Assembly (NCBI GenBank): GCA_025642065.1 | Contig: JAODUP010000008.1 | Span: forward strand, 670,001-734,000 | DNA length: 64,000 nt | From: Paralvinella palmiformis | Taxonomy: Eukaryota > Annelida > Polychaeta > Terebellida > Alvinellidae | Direction of reading: 5' to 3' | In this document: one piece after another, positions 11,250-23,799 of the stretch | How positions within the stretch are numbered: position 1 is the first letter of the stretch | How the letters are laid out: every line of letters begins with the position of its first letter | Program-made: the position numbers and the translations under genes | The notes under the pieces: model-generated | Told to the model about the DNA's origin: nothing | What the model saw: only the letters and a program-made list of their open reading frames with translations | The model's database searches: none

Positions 11250-12340
11250 CGCATCATAAATGCTGGATGGAGCTACTTTTATATACAGTACAACGAACAG
11301 TTTTGGATGCAATGGTCAATTCTTTGAATTGGCTAACGGCTAACTCATTGCTGTTGAAACTTGTCGTACACTTTGGATTTCGTTTTCTGTCTCTTTGCAG
11401 GTGAAGGCAAACACTTATTATCGTCAATGACTTCTCTGTTCAAACTTCAAAATAAATGTCTATTGTCAAGCTCAAAAATAATCTCCTGTTTCCAAATTTC
11501 AATAACTACAATCTTCTAGATATAATTTCAATGCGTCTTGCTAGGAAACCTACGGATGAGCGGTGCTATGTCTCGAGACTTGATTGATTCTATGTTGGGA
11601 TTTGTGATACGCCGGAAAATCAGTACCCATTTACCACAATGTTTCTTATGTACAAAATATAGAGATCAAACAAGTATAAAATTGTATCGGTTTTTAACCA
11701 CTCTCGTTGTCGTAATTTTATTAATAAAACCGTAGTGACTACGGTTTCTTATATGTATCATGTCTCAAGTGCCGGCCAACAGAATTAATTATGCTGTGAT
11801 ATACTGGACTGCATACACACATTGGTCTTTAGTTAGAAATGTGCATAATATATTAGCTCCATTACAAAAATCATTGATTCTTCCCTCTAAAATTGTAATT
11901 TTGACAAACTGTGTCATAGTATCGTTATAAACACTCGTAATGTTATACACAATTTTATTTCAACGTTACATAATGTGTTGATATAATGTCTTAGTAAATC
12001 TACCTTCGTGTAGCTGTATTCAAGTATAGAAGCTGTTCCTTGTTTTAGGCTCAAAAGTTGCATCAGAATATCATTTATTTAATTTTATTTAAGCTTCACA
12101 TCTTGTGTGATTGGTGCATTAGTAAACATAAATAAATCTGACGTATTGCAGTTTTAAAACATAAAATTATATTATATATTATATATATATATATATAACA
12201 TTGTTACAACCGTTATGAAGGGTTTTCTTAAAAAATAAGGAAATAAGTAAATTCTAACATTTGGACGAGAAAGGTTTTTAAATCACAGATCAAAATATTA
12301 CAGCTGATATGAAGAGACACTTTCGTTTGGGAAACGAAAT
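11250..12340. other. Non-genic stretch with a small perfect hairpin
   Basis: No gene recognised. At 11727-11747 there is a perfect 9-bp inverted repeat (AAACCGTAG and CTACGGTTT) around TGA. The remainder is AT-rich, with a short (TA)n at about 12178-12197. Confidence 0.5.
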
Positions 12341-12344
12341 ATTG

Positions 12345-12510
12345 TCTTACGGCCACTATTGCGTACACGGTAGACTAAAAGAACCGACCTACCTCCAAAC
12401 GTAATGAAGCAAATTCAATGATGAAACACACTGCAGACATAACCACATTGGGTTTTGAACCTAGATACTCCGTGGTTAATTGCGCTACCAACGTAGCTCC
12501 TTGAGAGGCC
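12345..12510 (-). mobile_element. SINE family 1, old degenerate copy
   Basis: Minus-strand sequence follows the layout of the well-preserved copies at 28215 and 32399: a tail side with TTACGGCCACTATTGCG, a middle with CTCCAAACGTAATGAAGCA, then the tRNA-like head with a B-box remnant (GGTTTTGAACC as written on plus) and GCGCTACCA. It is more diverged than the other copies and no target duplication was found. Confidence 0.65.
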
Positions 12511-13200
12511 CTACTTTAAATTTGGAAATTAGTCACATTAAATATAACTGTGTTTCCTTATATCAGGATAAACACTGAACTATCAGGGAATATACTTAAG
12601 ATAGAAGGATAACTTTATCTATGGTCATAAAACATGGATAATTTATAAAGGTGTATTTCTAGTGTGATTTCTATATAAAACCTAATACATACCCACTACA
12701 TAATGGGGGAGGGGGTGTACGGTGTTAACATATTTGGATCACTGCCAGTGTTTTTGTATCTTTCGAGATTTCTCATCGTTCCAGATTAACTCAATCAGGT
12801 GGCATAGCCATTTAATGTGTTCGTTCATCCACCTACAATATTGGAAGTCGAGAAATTAATATCCGAATAGGTCTCTAAAAGTTACGACTCAGGGGTTTAG
12901 TACAGTAGGACTCGACCACTACTACACACCATGCCAGGCATACAAGAATACTGTAATTAATGGTTTTTCTAGGTTAATTCTAGGCATCTATTATCAAAAC
13001 CCGTGACCATCTGCCAATCCCCTCAGAGAAGGCCCATCATCCGGTTGATTCATCATCATCGTCAGCAAATATCATCTTTTCATCCGAATCCTCAACTACA
13101 CCATCATAATTTCTCCTGCTCAAGACCTCGGCTAGCTGTTGTCTTATTGGAGGACACATCAACTGGTCACTTAGCTATATTGTTAGTCATTTGAGAATGC
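12511..13200. other. Non-genic stretch, nothing recognised
   Basis: No conserved exon, RNA gene or repeat family was identified. A 63-codon frame at 13003-13194 is rich in His and Ser and has no motif. Confidence 0.4.
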
Positions 13201-13204
13201 ATGG

Positions 13205-13606
13205 TTCCCACAACCAAGGAAATATTATATTATAGAACATTTCCAGGACGAAGTATACAAAATTTAAAGGTAATAAATCAAAATGTGTGCAAAAATGCAT
13301 ATATTTATTCAATGTATGATCGATTATTGACAGTTTTATGGTACAGCCTCCTCACCCCTTCTAACCGTCTGACACACCCACTTTTATTTAAATTTGACCC
13401 AACACAGGATATCAAGATTATATACCAGTATTATTTTTCTTCTATAATCCAAGTTTTCTTCTCCAGACATAATATCTGTTCAGACTTTTTTGTTCCAAGT
13501 GAAATTTTTCCAGGACATTTCCAGATTTTTAAAAATTCAAGGATATTTCCAGGACCTGGAAAATTAATTTTTAATTTTCCAGAATGTGTGCGAACATATA
13601 GAACAT
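13205..13606. mobile_element. Possible hAT-type non-autonomous element relic
   Basis: The interval holds repeated TTTCCAGGAC-type phrases on both strands (near 13240, 13508 and 13545), which resemble the ends of hAT elements. The decamer TATAGAACAT occurs at 13231-13240 and again at 13597-13606. A similar block occurs at 41150-41270. Clean terminal repeats are not visible, so limits are tentative. Confidence 0.4.
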
Positions 13607-13639
13607 AATCAACATTATTACCAGATGGCATCAAAAGCA

Positions 13640-13860
13640 ATATGAAATAGACAGGTTTTAAAGTTGGCTTTGAAAGGTCATTTGGTCGAAACATATATTA
13701 TGTCTTCTGGGAGGCGATTCCATGCATTTGATCCTGCTACACTAAAAGGGGGATCTCCATATGATTTAAGTCCGGTCTTTGAGGTCTTCAATTGCAACAG
13801 ATCATCTCACTTACGACCAAAGTACAGAGACCTCCGTGGACCGGCCACCAAGTACCGGTA
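13640..13860 (+). repeat. Probable interspersed-repeat fragment
   Basis: Higher GC than its surroundings, with phrases such as GGGAGGCGATTCCATGCATTTG that resemble a class of animal short interspersed repeats (compare 62575-62870). No coding motif is seen in its 65-codon open frame. Confidence 0.3.
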
Positions 13861-15194
13861 GTATATGTAAGACAGAAGCGGTACAACAAAATTAATTTGT
13901 CACACAAAAGCTAAATGAAATCAGTGACGATGTACACCCGCAGGAAAATAACTGGATCGAACACACGCCCCTAAATGTTGCATTATTATGTTAGCAGATG
14001 AAACTTCAAAAAATGAATTTGTTTTAAAAAACAAAATATTTACAAATTTGTTTTTAATTCGTTAAAATTGTTCAGACTTTTAAGGCCTTGCAATAATGGT
14101 CATAAACCCAACATTCAAGGATGTTCCAATACTGTGCAAACATTGTATACAGTTTTTTCACCAGCTCTTTATTTTACACATTAGCTCTTTGATTTCATAC
14201 CAACGATATACTAAACATTTTTGTTGTCCATAACGAAATCTTGTCAAATCCACGTGCATCAATTTTGCTTACATACTTTCTGAATAAGACGTCATATTCA
14301 AGAAATTCCCAAATTAATCCTGATTTGCAAACAAACATAGTCTAAAAAGCTGGAGAACATCTTGTCAATTAGGTAAATATTGATGAACAAGGAAAGAAAT
14401 AACAACACTTATTTACATGGATCGATGATGGATTTAATGTGCGATTTCATGCAAGTACAAATTTGACTCCGATTCCATATATACCCCCCATTAAGAAACG
14501 AAATCATAAAAACACAATTAACCACTAAAAGAAATCATTACTTACTATTTGTTTAAAATCTGCTCTACATAGAAATCCATTAAAACATTCGGGCTTAACT
14601 AGTAATTTTAACAAAATAGGTTAATTAGTGATCGTATGACATTTTGTCACACATATATATCAACATAACATCATTTACTTCTTGATCTAACCACACAACA
14701 CTGACAAAGATTGTGAACTGAAGAATAATTTCCATAATCAACAGAAGTCTGGGTACCGACAAAACTATGTAACAATAAACACAACCAAATGAATCGTGTT
14801 CGGACTACTAAAAATCTTGAACCTGTATACAAAGGAAGCTGAACTCTTAAAAATTAATTTCCAGAACCAAGATATTCGGGAGCAATATTATTATCGTTAC
14901 ACATCTGAAATTATACAGCACATATAACACAGACAATATAACCATTTCATAATGCGTGTTATTGCATTCCTGTGTTTGGTGCATGTCTCGGTGATCATAT
15001 TCTATTGTGCATGAATTCTGGTGAACATAAAAACATCTACAACTTTCACAAAAAAAAAACAGTGCCACTTTCAAATGGATAGTCGATACTATTTTCTCAG
15101 ATTAAGAAATCATTCCACACACAGTGGTCATAAAACAAGTAAAAATAAACACGTTCTTGCATTTCTGTTCACAACATTTCACATCGACAGCTAT
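13861..15194. other. AT-rich region downstream of UBR7, possible 3' UTR
   Basis: This lies immediately 3' of the UBR7 stop codon (minus strand) and is AT-rich without conserved reading frames. Part may be the UBR7 3' UTR. A minus-strand AATAAA at 15194-15199 overlaps the stop codon and is probably too early to act; another is at 14168-14173. Confidence 0.4.
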
Positions 15195-15382
15195 TTATTT
15201 ACAGTAATAAGACATGTCCACTTTCTGTTTCTTACGACTAGCAAGACCTGTAAAAAACTCCTTGATGTCTTCCTCCTTCACCACCTAAAATTATAGGATA
15301 AAAGTGCTGTAGAATATCGACATTTCTCATAATTAAGTAGTTTAATCAACAAAATACATATGAAAAACAAGCTCATATATAT

Positions 15383-15420
<38 letters not shown>

Positions 15421-18400
15421 CAGACAAGAAATAATTTAATAGCCCACAAGTTAAAACAGTTCACGAGATACAAACCTTTCCATTTTCAGCAAACTTCTTC
15501 AGATAATCTTTCAGTTCAGTCTTCAAATCATTGAAACCTGTCAATCAAATAAAATTACACCGATGACGTTAGATTATTGACCGAAATCTAAAGAGAAGAC
15601 ATGCAAAAAGGATGAGATATTTCAGAATTATTAAATAAATTAAGTTCATAAATAAGCAATACTGATTTAGCCAACTGCCCATCAAATGATCAGGTACACA
15701 CCATGTAGCACTTCAACTTGTTGAACCCTGTTCATCTGGGACAGAGCTTCCATGCCAGCGCTCATATTGTGTACCAGACGACCCAGCAACAAGTCTACCT
15801 CTAGTCTCATACATAGTGATAGTATCCGAGAGGTCAGAGATGAAGGGAATGTTCTGACTCTTGTACATATCCTGAATGAAACAGATGACAGAAGTTAGTA
15901 AAAAGCCAATCAAAACTATCAACAGTAAAAAACTTCGGCGGAAGTAATTTCTCAAGTAAACCTCTGTCCTGATAGGTTTGCATTTTTTGGGGTTTTACTA
16001 ATTACTGCCTTGTTAATCATAACATGCTCCAAAAAAACAATGCAGTATCCCATGCTGAATTGGTGAACAAAATTTTCCCAAAATCAACCATCTGACCGAT
16101 ATTCATGTCAGTAAAATCAATTAAACATGTTTTGGTGGGCGAGGTATGGATGAATTTTTATTAAAGACAATGAATAGCTTTCTGATTCACAACTGGATTA
16201 CGAATGAAGAGCTGAATCTGTTGTTGACGTAAGGAATAAGCTAATCCACACAAAAATAGACATACCTTACATTTAGCGCACTGACACAGTGACTTTCTCC
16301 AACTTTGTCTCCAGAAAACTGAACAATCATCTGAAGGCTGCTCACTTTGAGCTTCTCGTAGGTGAACCAGTAGGCAACCACCACTACTTCCTGGCTGTGC
16401 ATCACCAATTACTGTCTCTGATTGCTTAGCAGCTTTCGTTGGTGATGTCGCCCCATCTTTGTCAAGTTCTGCCAGAATCTTTTGCTCACCACTCTTTTCA
16501 TCACCTGCACAGCTGTTCGTACTTCCAGGCAGCGAAGAAGAATTGGCTGAACTGTTGTTATGTAAAGAACAGTTACCACCAGGTGTATCACGAACTGCTG
16601 CAGAGACACTGTTCTCTGGACCACCAACATCAACAGTGGCACAGCTGTCTTTGTTATCTGCCTCCGTCCTGGTATGATGACTTTTATCATTGACAACTTG
16701 AAGGTGTTGATAAAGCTTCAGGAAATGATGCTCATTCATACACAAGTAACAGATCATTTCTTCATAATTATTATCTTCCGGTATGTCAGCTTTCAGATGC
16801 TGTGATATAAAATAAAACAAAACAGACGTAACCTAAGTCTATTTCATTAAAGAGTTATTATCTAGGAGGAAGAGAACTTATTATGTTACCAAGACATCGA
16901 CATCAGAATAACTATAACATGGCAATGGAAGTGCTGATTACATCAAATGTTATATAATCTGCAATTTTTTTTCTAATACAGATATTGTATTCATATTAAC
17001 AGAGTTTCTTAAGAATGACTTTATCTTCCAACCTGCCAAATATCAATGAGATCAGTCCATAGCAACTACGGTAACTTTTATGAAATGTAGCAAATATTTT
17101 GCATCAACTTTGAAGGTTTCTACACCACCCACGTTTGTCAAGCTATAACTTCAGGTAAAATCAAGATATCTTTGTGTAACATACACCAGGTGAAAGCAGA
17201 GATTCTGCTCTTTCCAGTGATCCTAACAACGCAATTTTGAAAATTACCAACATCCGACTCATTTTGTTAAGAAGGGTCACAAAACGAACTGTGTAGGTCA
17301 AGTTGAGAAAAACAAGAATAAGTACAACTATAGCATAAAGTTTACAGCTTATTCTTGTGAGGATAGCTTAACTTCATAGGAGCAAACAAATATAACTGTA
17401 CACATATACATGGAGATAGAAAATGACTTACCCTGCCATGATACCAATCTTCACAGATAACGCACTGAATCATTGCATCTTCAACCTAGAAAACATGATA
17501 AATAAATGTCATTAACACAATTTATGGAAGCACTAAATTTCAGCTAGAACTAGATTTTAATCTTTCCTCTAGCTTTTTTAAGCTGTACACTTGAGCACCA
17601 TAATTCTAGGCTCATCAAAACGCGTACTTGTGTATGATGGATTTAATCTCTGAACAGTGAAAAGTAGTTCTGTAATAATGACCTCCAAAATCTTGTGTTA
17701 TGACCCAAATAAACTGAGAAAACGCAAGTAAAATCACAGTTTGATAAACCAAATTCAGCTTCAAAAGGCCAAACCTACAGTTACTACTACTGGTTCTCTG
17801 TAGTTTCTAATGGTTCTTTCTTACCTCATCTTCTGGATCTGGGTATGGTCGATGACACGTACAATAGACACCATGAAAGTTCTGATTATACAAATTCTTC
17901 TCATTTGTAGCTGGTTTCCCCTGAAAGAGGTTGCATTATATTAACAAACGAAAGCACATTACTTAAAATGATAAATCTAATTACCAATCCAATATTGTAG
18001 AACGTAACAAAAGACAAAATTCAGTTATAAACCCCCCAAAAATGAACAAGTAATCTGCTCGACATTATCCCAAAAACAAATCTGATGAAGACGCTAATTA
18101 CAATAAACTATTATACTTGTAACCATTTGATAATAAAATATATTAAACTCACCGGACAGAGTTTACATTCTCTGCTACCAAACTTGCTGTTTCCACAGTC
18201 GCAAGCAAAATTTCTGAAAGAAATGTTATGATTATTAGCGATTTATATTAGGAAAAATAACATAATAACAAAATAAGTAAGAAAGATGCAAAAAATTTCT
18301 ATATCTAATGATGGGCTACACCACTGTTACTTGCAGGTCACTGACGAGTCAGCTGAGTTAAAGGTGATAGCAAAAGGTTTTGAATGTGTTATAAATACAT

Positions 18401-20700
18401 GTCAAATCAAAAGCTATTCTCATATCACATAAATTCATAATTTTTTTTTAAATTCAAGAGAGAATGTAGATCAATAAAAGACTGGAGAGTGTGCAATCAG
18501 AACATGGATCAATAAAGTTAGAATAAAAGATTGGAAAGTTAACAATTACAGCTGAGACCAGTCAGACCTCACATCATTTTGTAAATAAATGCAGATGTCA
18601 AAAGACACCTCCGATTTTAGTTTAAAAAAAGCACATGGTAATATTTATTTTACCTATATATCCTAATGAAATATTAACAAAACCGGATGATTATATTAAA
18701 CGTCTAATCAAATTATAAACCATATGATCTTCAACCAGTAAACCTGTTCTCAGTCTTCAGGTAACCTTGATAAAGTGGCAAATAATAATCCAGCCAATCA
18801 GAACTGCCTTACCTTGAGGAAATACCAATGAGATGTAATTTGTTGGCATAAATCACTGACAACATATCTGCATTATTGTCTAATACTTTTAGTACATAAC
18901 AGAGACTCAAAATACAAAAGAACCATCTTCCTCAATAATATTTCACGGACTTCCCAGTTCTGAGATTTGAAGTACTGTTCAGCTCTGTTTATCAAATAAT
19001 GATAAATGTCATAGTCTGTTAGACAAGAAGATGTTTTAGAACTAAGCCTCATCTTCAGTGGTTACTGAGCTTATATAAATAATGCAACAAACTAGTGGAA
19101 ACCATTCTGGAGTATTGGAACATTGCTATTCAGGATGTGACCAGGATTTGTTAGTACAGCTACATCACACAAGCTCCCCTGCCATACTCCTGAATGGATG
19201 ACAATTCCAGAAGAGATTGGTTTTAACCATTTCTGACCTTGAGCTTTCCATATACGAGGTTTGTTTAGAAACAATAAAGTCTAACCAATCATCTTTATAT
19301 CAGGGTTGGGGCAGAGTACATGGGAAAGTACTTGAGTACAAGTACATAGTTGTTTATGAGTACAAGTATTTATTTTATCAATGTACTCATGTACAAGTAC
19401 TAGTACATTTCAAAGTACTTGAATACAAGTACGAGTACATTTTTAATCACATTTACTCAAATGTAACTGTGAATGGGGGACTGCTAATTTATTTGAAGTT
19501 TGCTATTTCATAATGGTACATATTGACAGTTCATGTTGACACGTAGGATGTGGTAGATCTAGATCTACATAGACACATGCAATAGCTGGTTTAATACATG
19601 TAGACAAAGATATCAATAACATTAGATCACCGCTCAAGTAAAATTATTCAATAATTAACAACACTACAAACATATATTTCAATCTTTATTTTATTCTTTT
19701 GAAAAGAATAAAATGCCAGCTATTTAGAAATAATTAAATGAATTGTCATGCTTATGTCCAAGGCACCAAACATACATATAACTATAATAATAATGTCCAT
19801 ACAAATCTATTCAATGTAAACAGTTAATTCAGGTACGATTGCATCTGATGAACATCAGTCTTTCAAAAAGCATTAAACAACAGAGATAAAATCACTACTA
19901 CTGGTTTAGCTGATCTTTGGGGTTAATTCCAGAGATATAATTCAGCAGTTGTGCTCCAAAATTTGTAATTGATTCTCAGATTCTGACTGTATTTCAGTAT
20001 GAAATAATATTATATTTTAAAGTATAATTGTCTTCCACACTTTTTTTGGCAGAGCCCCAAAAATAATCTATGGCTATATTCTAACAAAACAAATTCTATT
20101 CAGGTCAAGACTCAAAAACCAAACCAACAAAAGGTAGACCTACTGAACAACCTAATACTTCACATCTAACATCAATATCAATCTAAATCGCAATGAGATT
20201 TCATACTGATAACAGACATGGTCTGTCAATGTTTACCGTTTAGTATAGAGCTCATACAGATCATGGCCTTCGTGGCATTCCAGACTACAGGCGAGACATA
20301 TTCCAGCTGGCGGACAATCAGATCCTGTGCATGTCGCACACGAATATAAGGCTTGTCGTGCTAGGTAACCCTGTAATATTGAAAATCAATCTAGAGATAC
20401 CAAGTGTTAAAAAACAATGTCATGTTGCCCCATGCAGCAATAATAAGATCAAGTATACCATGAAATATATTTACCTCCAGCTACAAGATTTGACAATCCA
20501 TAATTATTAATCATGTAGGTTCTATGACCTGGTTTACAGTTCTGTCTCTGATAGTGACAGACTGACGAGTATACCTTAGGATATGTACAGTGTACTGGGT
20601 CACTTCCTCCCAGTACAGCATTAGCATCTTCCTCCAACTTCTGTTCTTCTTCTAGTACCTCCACCATACTGACACTGTCTTGTTGCTCTTCTGTAGCCAT
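15195..20700 (-). CDS. UBR7: UBR7, UBR-box and PHD-finger E3 ubiquitin ligase
   Basis: Nine coding exons on the minus strand: 20575-20700, 20237-20370, 18153-18213, 17825-17920, 17432-17485, 16266-16799, 15702-15871, 15476-15537, 15195-15284, all with GT-AG borders. The product is about 441 aa (human about 425) if one base in exon 7 is disregarded. Residues 1-42 include VLGGSDPVHCTYPK. A UBR box spans about 38-107 (CxxC pairs, LECHEGHDLYELYTKRNFAC, DCGNSKF). A PHD finger spans about 126-180 (VYCTCHRPYPDP, VICEDWYHGR, MICYLCM). Residues 180-315 are a low-complexity Ser/Asn-rich linker. The conserved C-terminus includes MNRVQQVEVLHGFNDLKTEL. UBR7 is known as a nuclear PHD-type E3 acting on histone H2B and an N-degron-box relative. 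Exon 7 has a one-base frameshift (see findings). A CAG at 20712-20710 suggests a further non-coding 5' exon. Confidence 0.95.
15375..15419. repeat. (AT)n microsatellite in the last UBR7 introns
   Basis: AT dinucleotides with two AC interruptions, between coding exons 8 and 9 of UBR7. Confidence 0.9.
15702..15871 (-). pseudogene. UBR7: UBR7 coding exon 7 with a one-base frameshift
   Basis: The exon is 170 nt, but its phases (0 in, 1 out) require 169. The first 24 codons (DMYKSQNIPFISDLSDTI and onward to ETR) are in the conserved frame. The second half is conserved only in the next frame (LGRLVHNMSAGMEAL, MNRVQQVEVLHG). The switch falls near 15798-15799, at a GG within AGAGGTAGA on the minus strand. 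Taken literally, the protein would stop at 15713 after about 387 residues and lose the conserved C-terminus. Assembly or read error is the simplest explanation; the flanking exons are intact. Confidence 0.8.
16266..16799 (-). CDS. UBR7: UBR7 coding exon 6, end of PHD finger and variable linker
   Basis: 178 codons starting HLKADIPEDNNYEEMICYLC, which supplies the last PHD Cys pair. A Ser/Asn/Thr-rich, probably disordered linker follows. It ends WRQSWRKSLCQCAKCK, matching the WRSKLCTCQDC region of human UBR7. Open frames on the opposite strand of this exon are shadows. Confidence 0.92.
19315..19445. repeat. GTACTTGAGTACAAGTAC-rich repeat in UBR7 intron
   Basis: Dense inverted and direct copies of agtacttgagtacaagtac. 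Phrases of this kind are typical of ends of DNA transposons in many animals, so this may be a hAT-type remnant. No transposase is present. Confidence 0.45.
20575..20700 (-). CDS. UBR7: UBR7 coding exon 1
   Basis: Encodes the first 42 residues from MATEEQQDS to CTYPK and ends in phase 0 before a GTATAC donor. The ATG is chosen because the acidic stretch VEVLEEEQKLEEDANAVLGG aligns directly with the start of vertebrate UBR7. The nine bases before the ATG follow a good CAG acceptor. Confidence 0.9.
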
Positions 20701-21500
20701 TGTTCCCAGCTGGAAAACAGTTTAGTTATTGTTTAAGATGACCCAACATGCTTTCCTGAAAATTGGAAATCATGCTAAAAGAATTAATTAGCCTATGATG
20801 TCAATGAAGGTTTGAATTTAATGGGAGGGATCCATATTTCTTCTTTGGGAGAAAACATCTGTTACGCCAACATCAGAACAAATGCAAACACCACAACACG
20901 GAATTAAATGAATCAGTATTGTGGGAGACATGTTTTTTCTTCATTATCCCAAAATATTGTTTTGCAATAAACAATTTCCACGATGACTGCGACATCTAGT
21001 GAATCGTCCATTTGTCGTCACATTTCACCGTATGATAAAAACATTCTTTTACCAATTGTGAGATCACAATATGTTTCATATATTGATAACATATCTATTA
21101 CAGTTCCCAATGTAATGATTTATTTTCAATAAGAAGTATTTTTTTTCTGACAAAAATAAACTGTCAACTTCCCCCATACAAATAATCTTATCTATTAGTA
21201 AAAATAATTCTATGATATATTTAATAAAAATTAAACTGCTACAAGAACTTTTTAGTCAATTTAGTTCTGTGAATCCCCAAAACATAAATTTACAAACAAT
21301 TAGTGAATTACACTTCTTGTTCCATGCTACTGCATGGCTTCACTGACCCGTAAACCACAGTAGATGTGGACTGTGCATGTGTCACGGAAATTGTCTATTG
21401 AATTATTTATAATTTAGCAATCGTGAAACCAGTTGACAGAAAACAAAAATTGTGAAAATCTGGATATTCTCCATTTTTGTAAGTACTGCTTGTCCAGAAT

Positions 21501-21869
21501 ATACTGTTAAGTCATTAAGCCGAGGTAGTTTTTTAGGTCTAAAATATCACGATTTATGGTAGCACCACCCATTAAGCCAAGCTAAAAATCTGAACTTTTC
21601 CCTACAGAATTTTCAGGTGAAGTTTTGAACCAATGTGTTTTGTATACTGTCAGTAGACCAAGGCAAATTATAACGATCATTTACACAAACTGTTACCGCA
21701 TATGTAGGACCCCAAACTTAAATTAACGACTGTTAACACACTGAATATTTTTCTCCCGATGACTGGAATTCTTGACACTGAAATAGCACCAACCATTAAG
21801 CCGACCCCCCAAAATAAGGGTCAAAATGTTGACACAAAGTATTGGCTTAATGGCCAGGACATACAGTAC
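21501..21869. mobile_element. Possible MITE with TACTGT...CATTAAGCC ends
   Basis: The left end reads TACTGTTAAGTCATTAAGCC. The right end, reverse complemented, reads TACTGTATGTCC and then GGCCATTAAGCC. CATTAAGCC also recurs inside (near 21571 and 21796). The imperfect ends and lack of a clear duplication keep this tentative. Confidence 0.4.
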
Positions 21870-22717
21870 TACAAGTAATGAAAACAGCACAACAAGTGAC
21901 TAAATAGGGAACTCATTATCTTTGATCAGAGTTCTTAAAAGTTTACATCGGTTTTATAGAGTGGCCTAAAACTAACTGAAATTATGCTTGACAGCGTTTG
22001 TGAAAGATAGTGGATCAAGGCCCATGTCTGGTAGATAATGATCTGGGCTGGCAATGAATGTGCCTACATATACCCAGGTGTCCAAATTGTTTTTGGAGCA
22101 ATTTTTGTGTTGAATGTTTTCAAATGACCATTCACTGAGATGAAACAGCTCATGACAAATTTTTAGGTTTGTTGTTTACTTGTGAAAGGAAGTGATGATT
22201 ATGATCACAGGGATGGGAATGTGGGAAATGTTTTTAAAAAACGAATAAACAGTCACAAGCACAGCTAGAAAAATTCATCTGGGGTATGAGGGGTGATGTG
22301 AGTCCTCCTGAAAATTCAGTGCTCTGTCAGAGTCAATCCAAAGCTGTAAAGAGAAACATTGGAGGTCTGACTCTTCCTCTAACTACCAGAACTACATTTA
22401 ACATTTTAGTTTTAAAGATATCTGCTCCAACTTGAAATACTTTAGGGTTTTGTATCTCAGGTATGATTATTATGCAATAGATGTGCATCAGATGATAACC
22501 CCCTGACAAGTGAAATGCAGGGTTTCCCCTGCTATACGGTCTGCCTCACTGATTTTCCACACTGCCTTGATGCAAATATGCAGAAATCGCCACCTGTGTT
22601 TTAAGCTAAGATTCCACATATGCAGTATGTGGAAATGACAAAAATGGAAAAGCATTTAAACAGATGAGAGCACTCCATATGTCTGGATACAGCATAAGAT
22701 TTCCGTGAATAGGCATG

Positions 22718-22963
22718 CAGTGTTCCAGCTAACTTTTAAAAAGTACAGTGTGCAGTTGGCAGTACGTGTGAAAGATATTTTTGAGGGCACATCATTTGAA
22801 ATCATTTTTTTAATAACTTTGGCATTTAGTTAATATTCATGAAATGGAGCTTGTGACAGTATCATAATTACCAATAACACCGGGCACCCTATAAATACAC
22901 AGGGCACAAAATAAAAAGGGGCAGGGCGTTGCGCCACCATGTAATGGCCTAGCTGGAACACTG
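22718..22963. mobile_element. MITE-like element with 14-bp terminal inverted repeats
   Basis: Left end CAGTGTTCCAGCTA (22718-22731) and right end TAGCTGGAACACTG (22950-22963) are perfect inverse copies, 246 bp overall, with no coding capacity. GCATG flanks both sides, but a full 8-bp duplication is not evident. The CAG-type ends suggest hAT. Confidence 0.7.
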
Positions 22964-23368
22964 GCATGGGTTTTGGTCGCTCTGTGCTGTAGCCAAATTG
23001 GCCACCTTCTTGCTTAATGTAACAGACCTTCGACAACAGCAAACACACATACATGGTATATCAAAGATTTACCTATGGGGGGACAGGGTGACTAAAAATG
23101 GTGCTAACTTTAAAATTAATCGATTTGGAAAAACAACCATTACCAAAAAATACCTCAAAATCACAGGAAAATAATAAAACGGGCTGCACATGCCTCACTT
23201 CAACACTGCATGATTTGTCCTGCGATTGTGTATTGATGCAGCAAACTGAATCACTCCATGTAGCAATTCACATGGCTACTTTGTAAAAAAAGGATGGAGG
23301 AATCCAGAATATGACATCAGGGGTGGGTTTTTCCCAAATAATTTGGTAGGATTTAGATTCTCTGGTCA

Positions 23369-23799
23369 ACCTGAAGTAGGGTGGTCATTTCTAATTTTCT
23401 AAAAAGGACATGTTTCTCCCAAAAGGAGGACATGGTCATAGGCTACCAACTTATCACATACATCTGCGCACACATACACATAGTGCATTTAGAAACACCT
23501 TTTTATTATTACACAGAAGTAAAATAAATGAATATCAATATTAAATTTTAACCCTACTGAAGCAGATGTACTAAAAGTTCCCTTATTTAAAAAATACAAA
23601 GGTAGTCTGTCAGGAACTGTTTATTTCTTGCATTTATGTCATTTACTTGCCATCTCCAGGAGTTTTCTGTACATGGCTGGACATTCTTCTGAGAAATTAG
23701 TGTCCCGTTACAACAAGTGAAGATCAAAATGTGTCTGGCTTAACCTGGCCTCGGACAGTCCAGCTAAAAAACTGGATGACTGGCCACCCTAACCTGAAG
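23369..23799. mobile_element. Non-autonomous hAT element with perfect 8-bp target duplication
   Basis: The element runs 23377-23791 (415 bp). The left end is TAGGGTGGTC; the right end, reverse complemented, is TAGGGTGGCCAGTC. ACCTGAAG directly abuts both ends (23369-23376 and 23792-23799), an 8-bp duplication as expected for hAT transposition. The interior has phrases such as GGACATGTTTCTCC and CTCGGACAGTCCAGC and no transposase, so it depends on enzymes encoded elsewhere. Confidence 0.8.

Noticed and set aside
10640..11404. Plus-strand frames of 80-134 codons
   Set aside because: They are antisense to the hAT-like transposase remains, which have recognisable family motifs on the minus strand.
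16439..16693. Plus-strand frames over UBR7 exon 6
   Set aside because: They are shadows of the conserved minus-strand exon.
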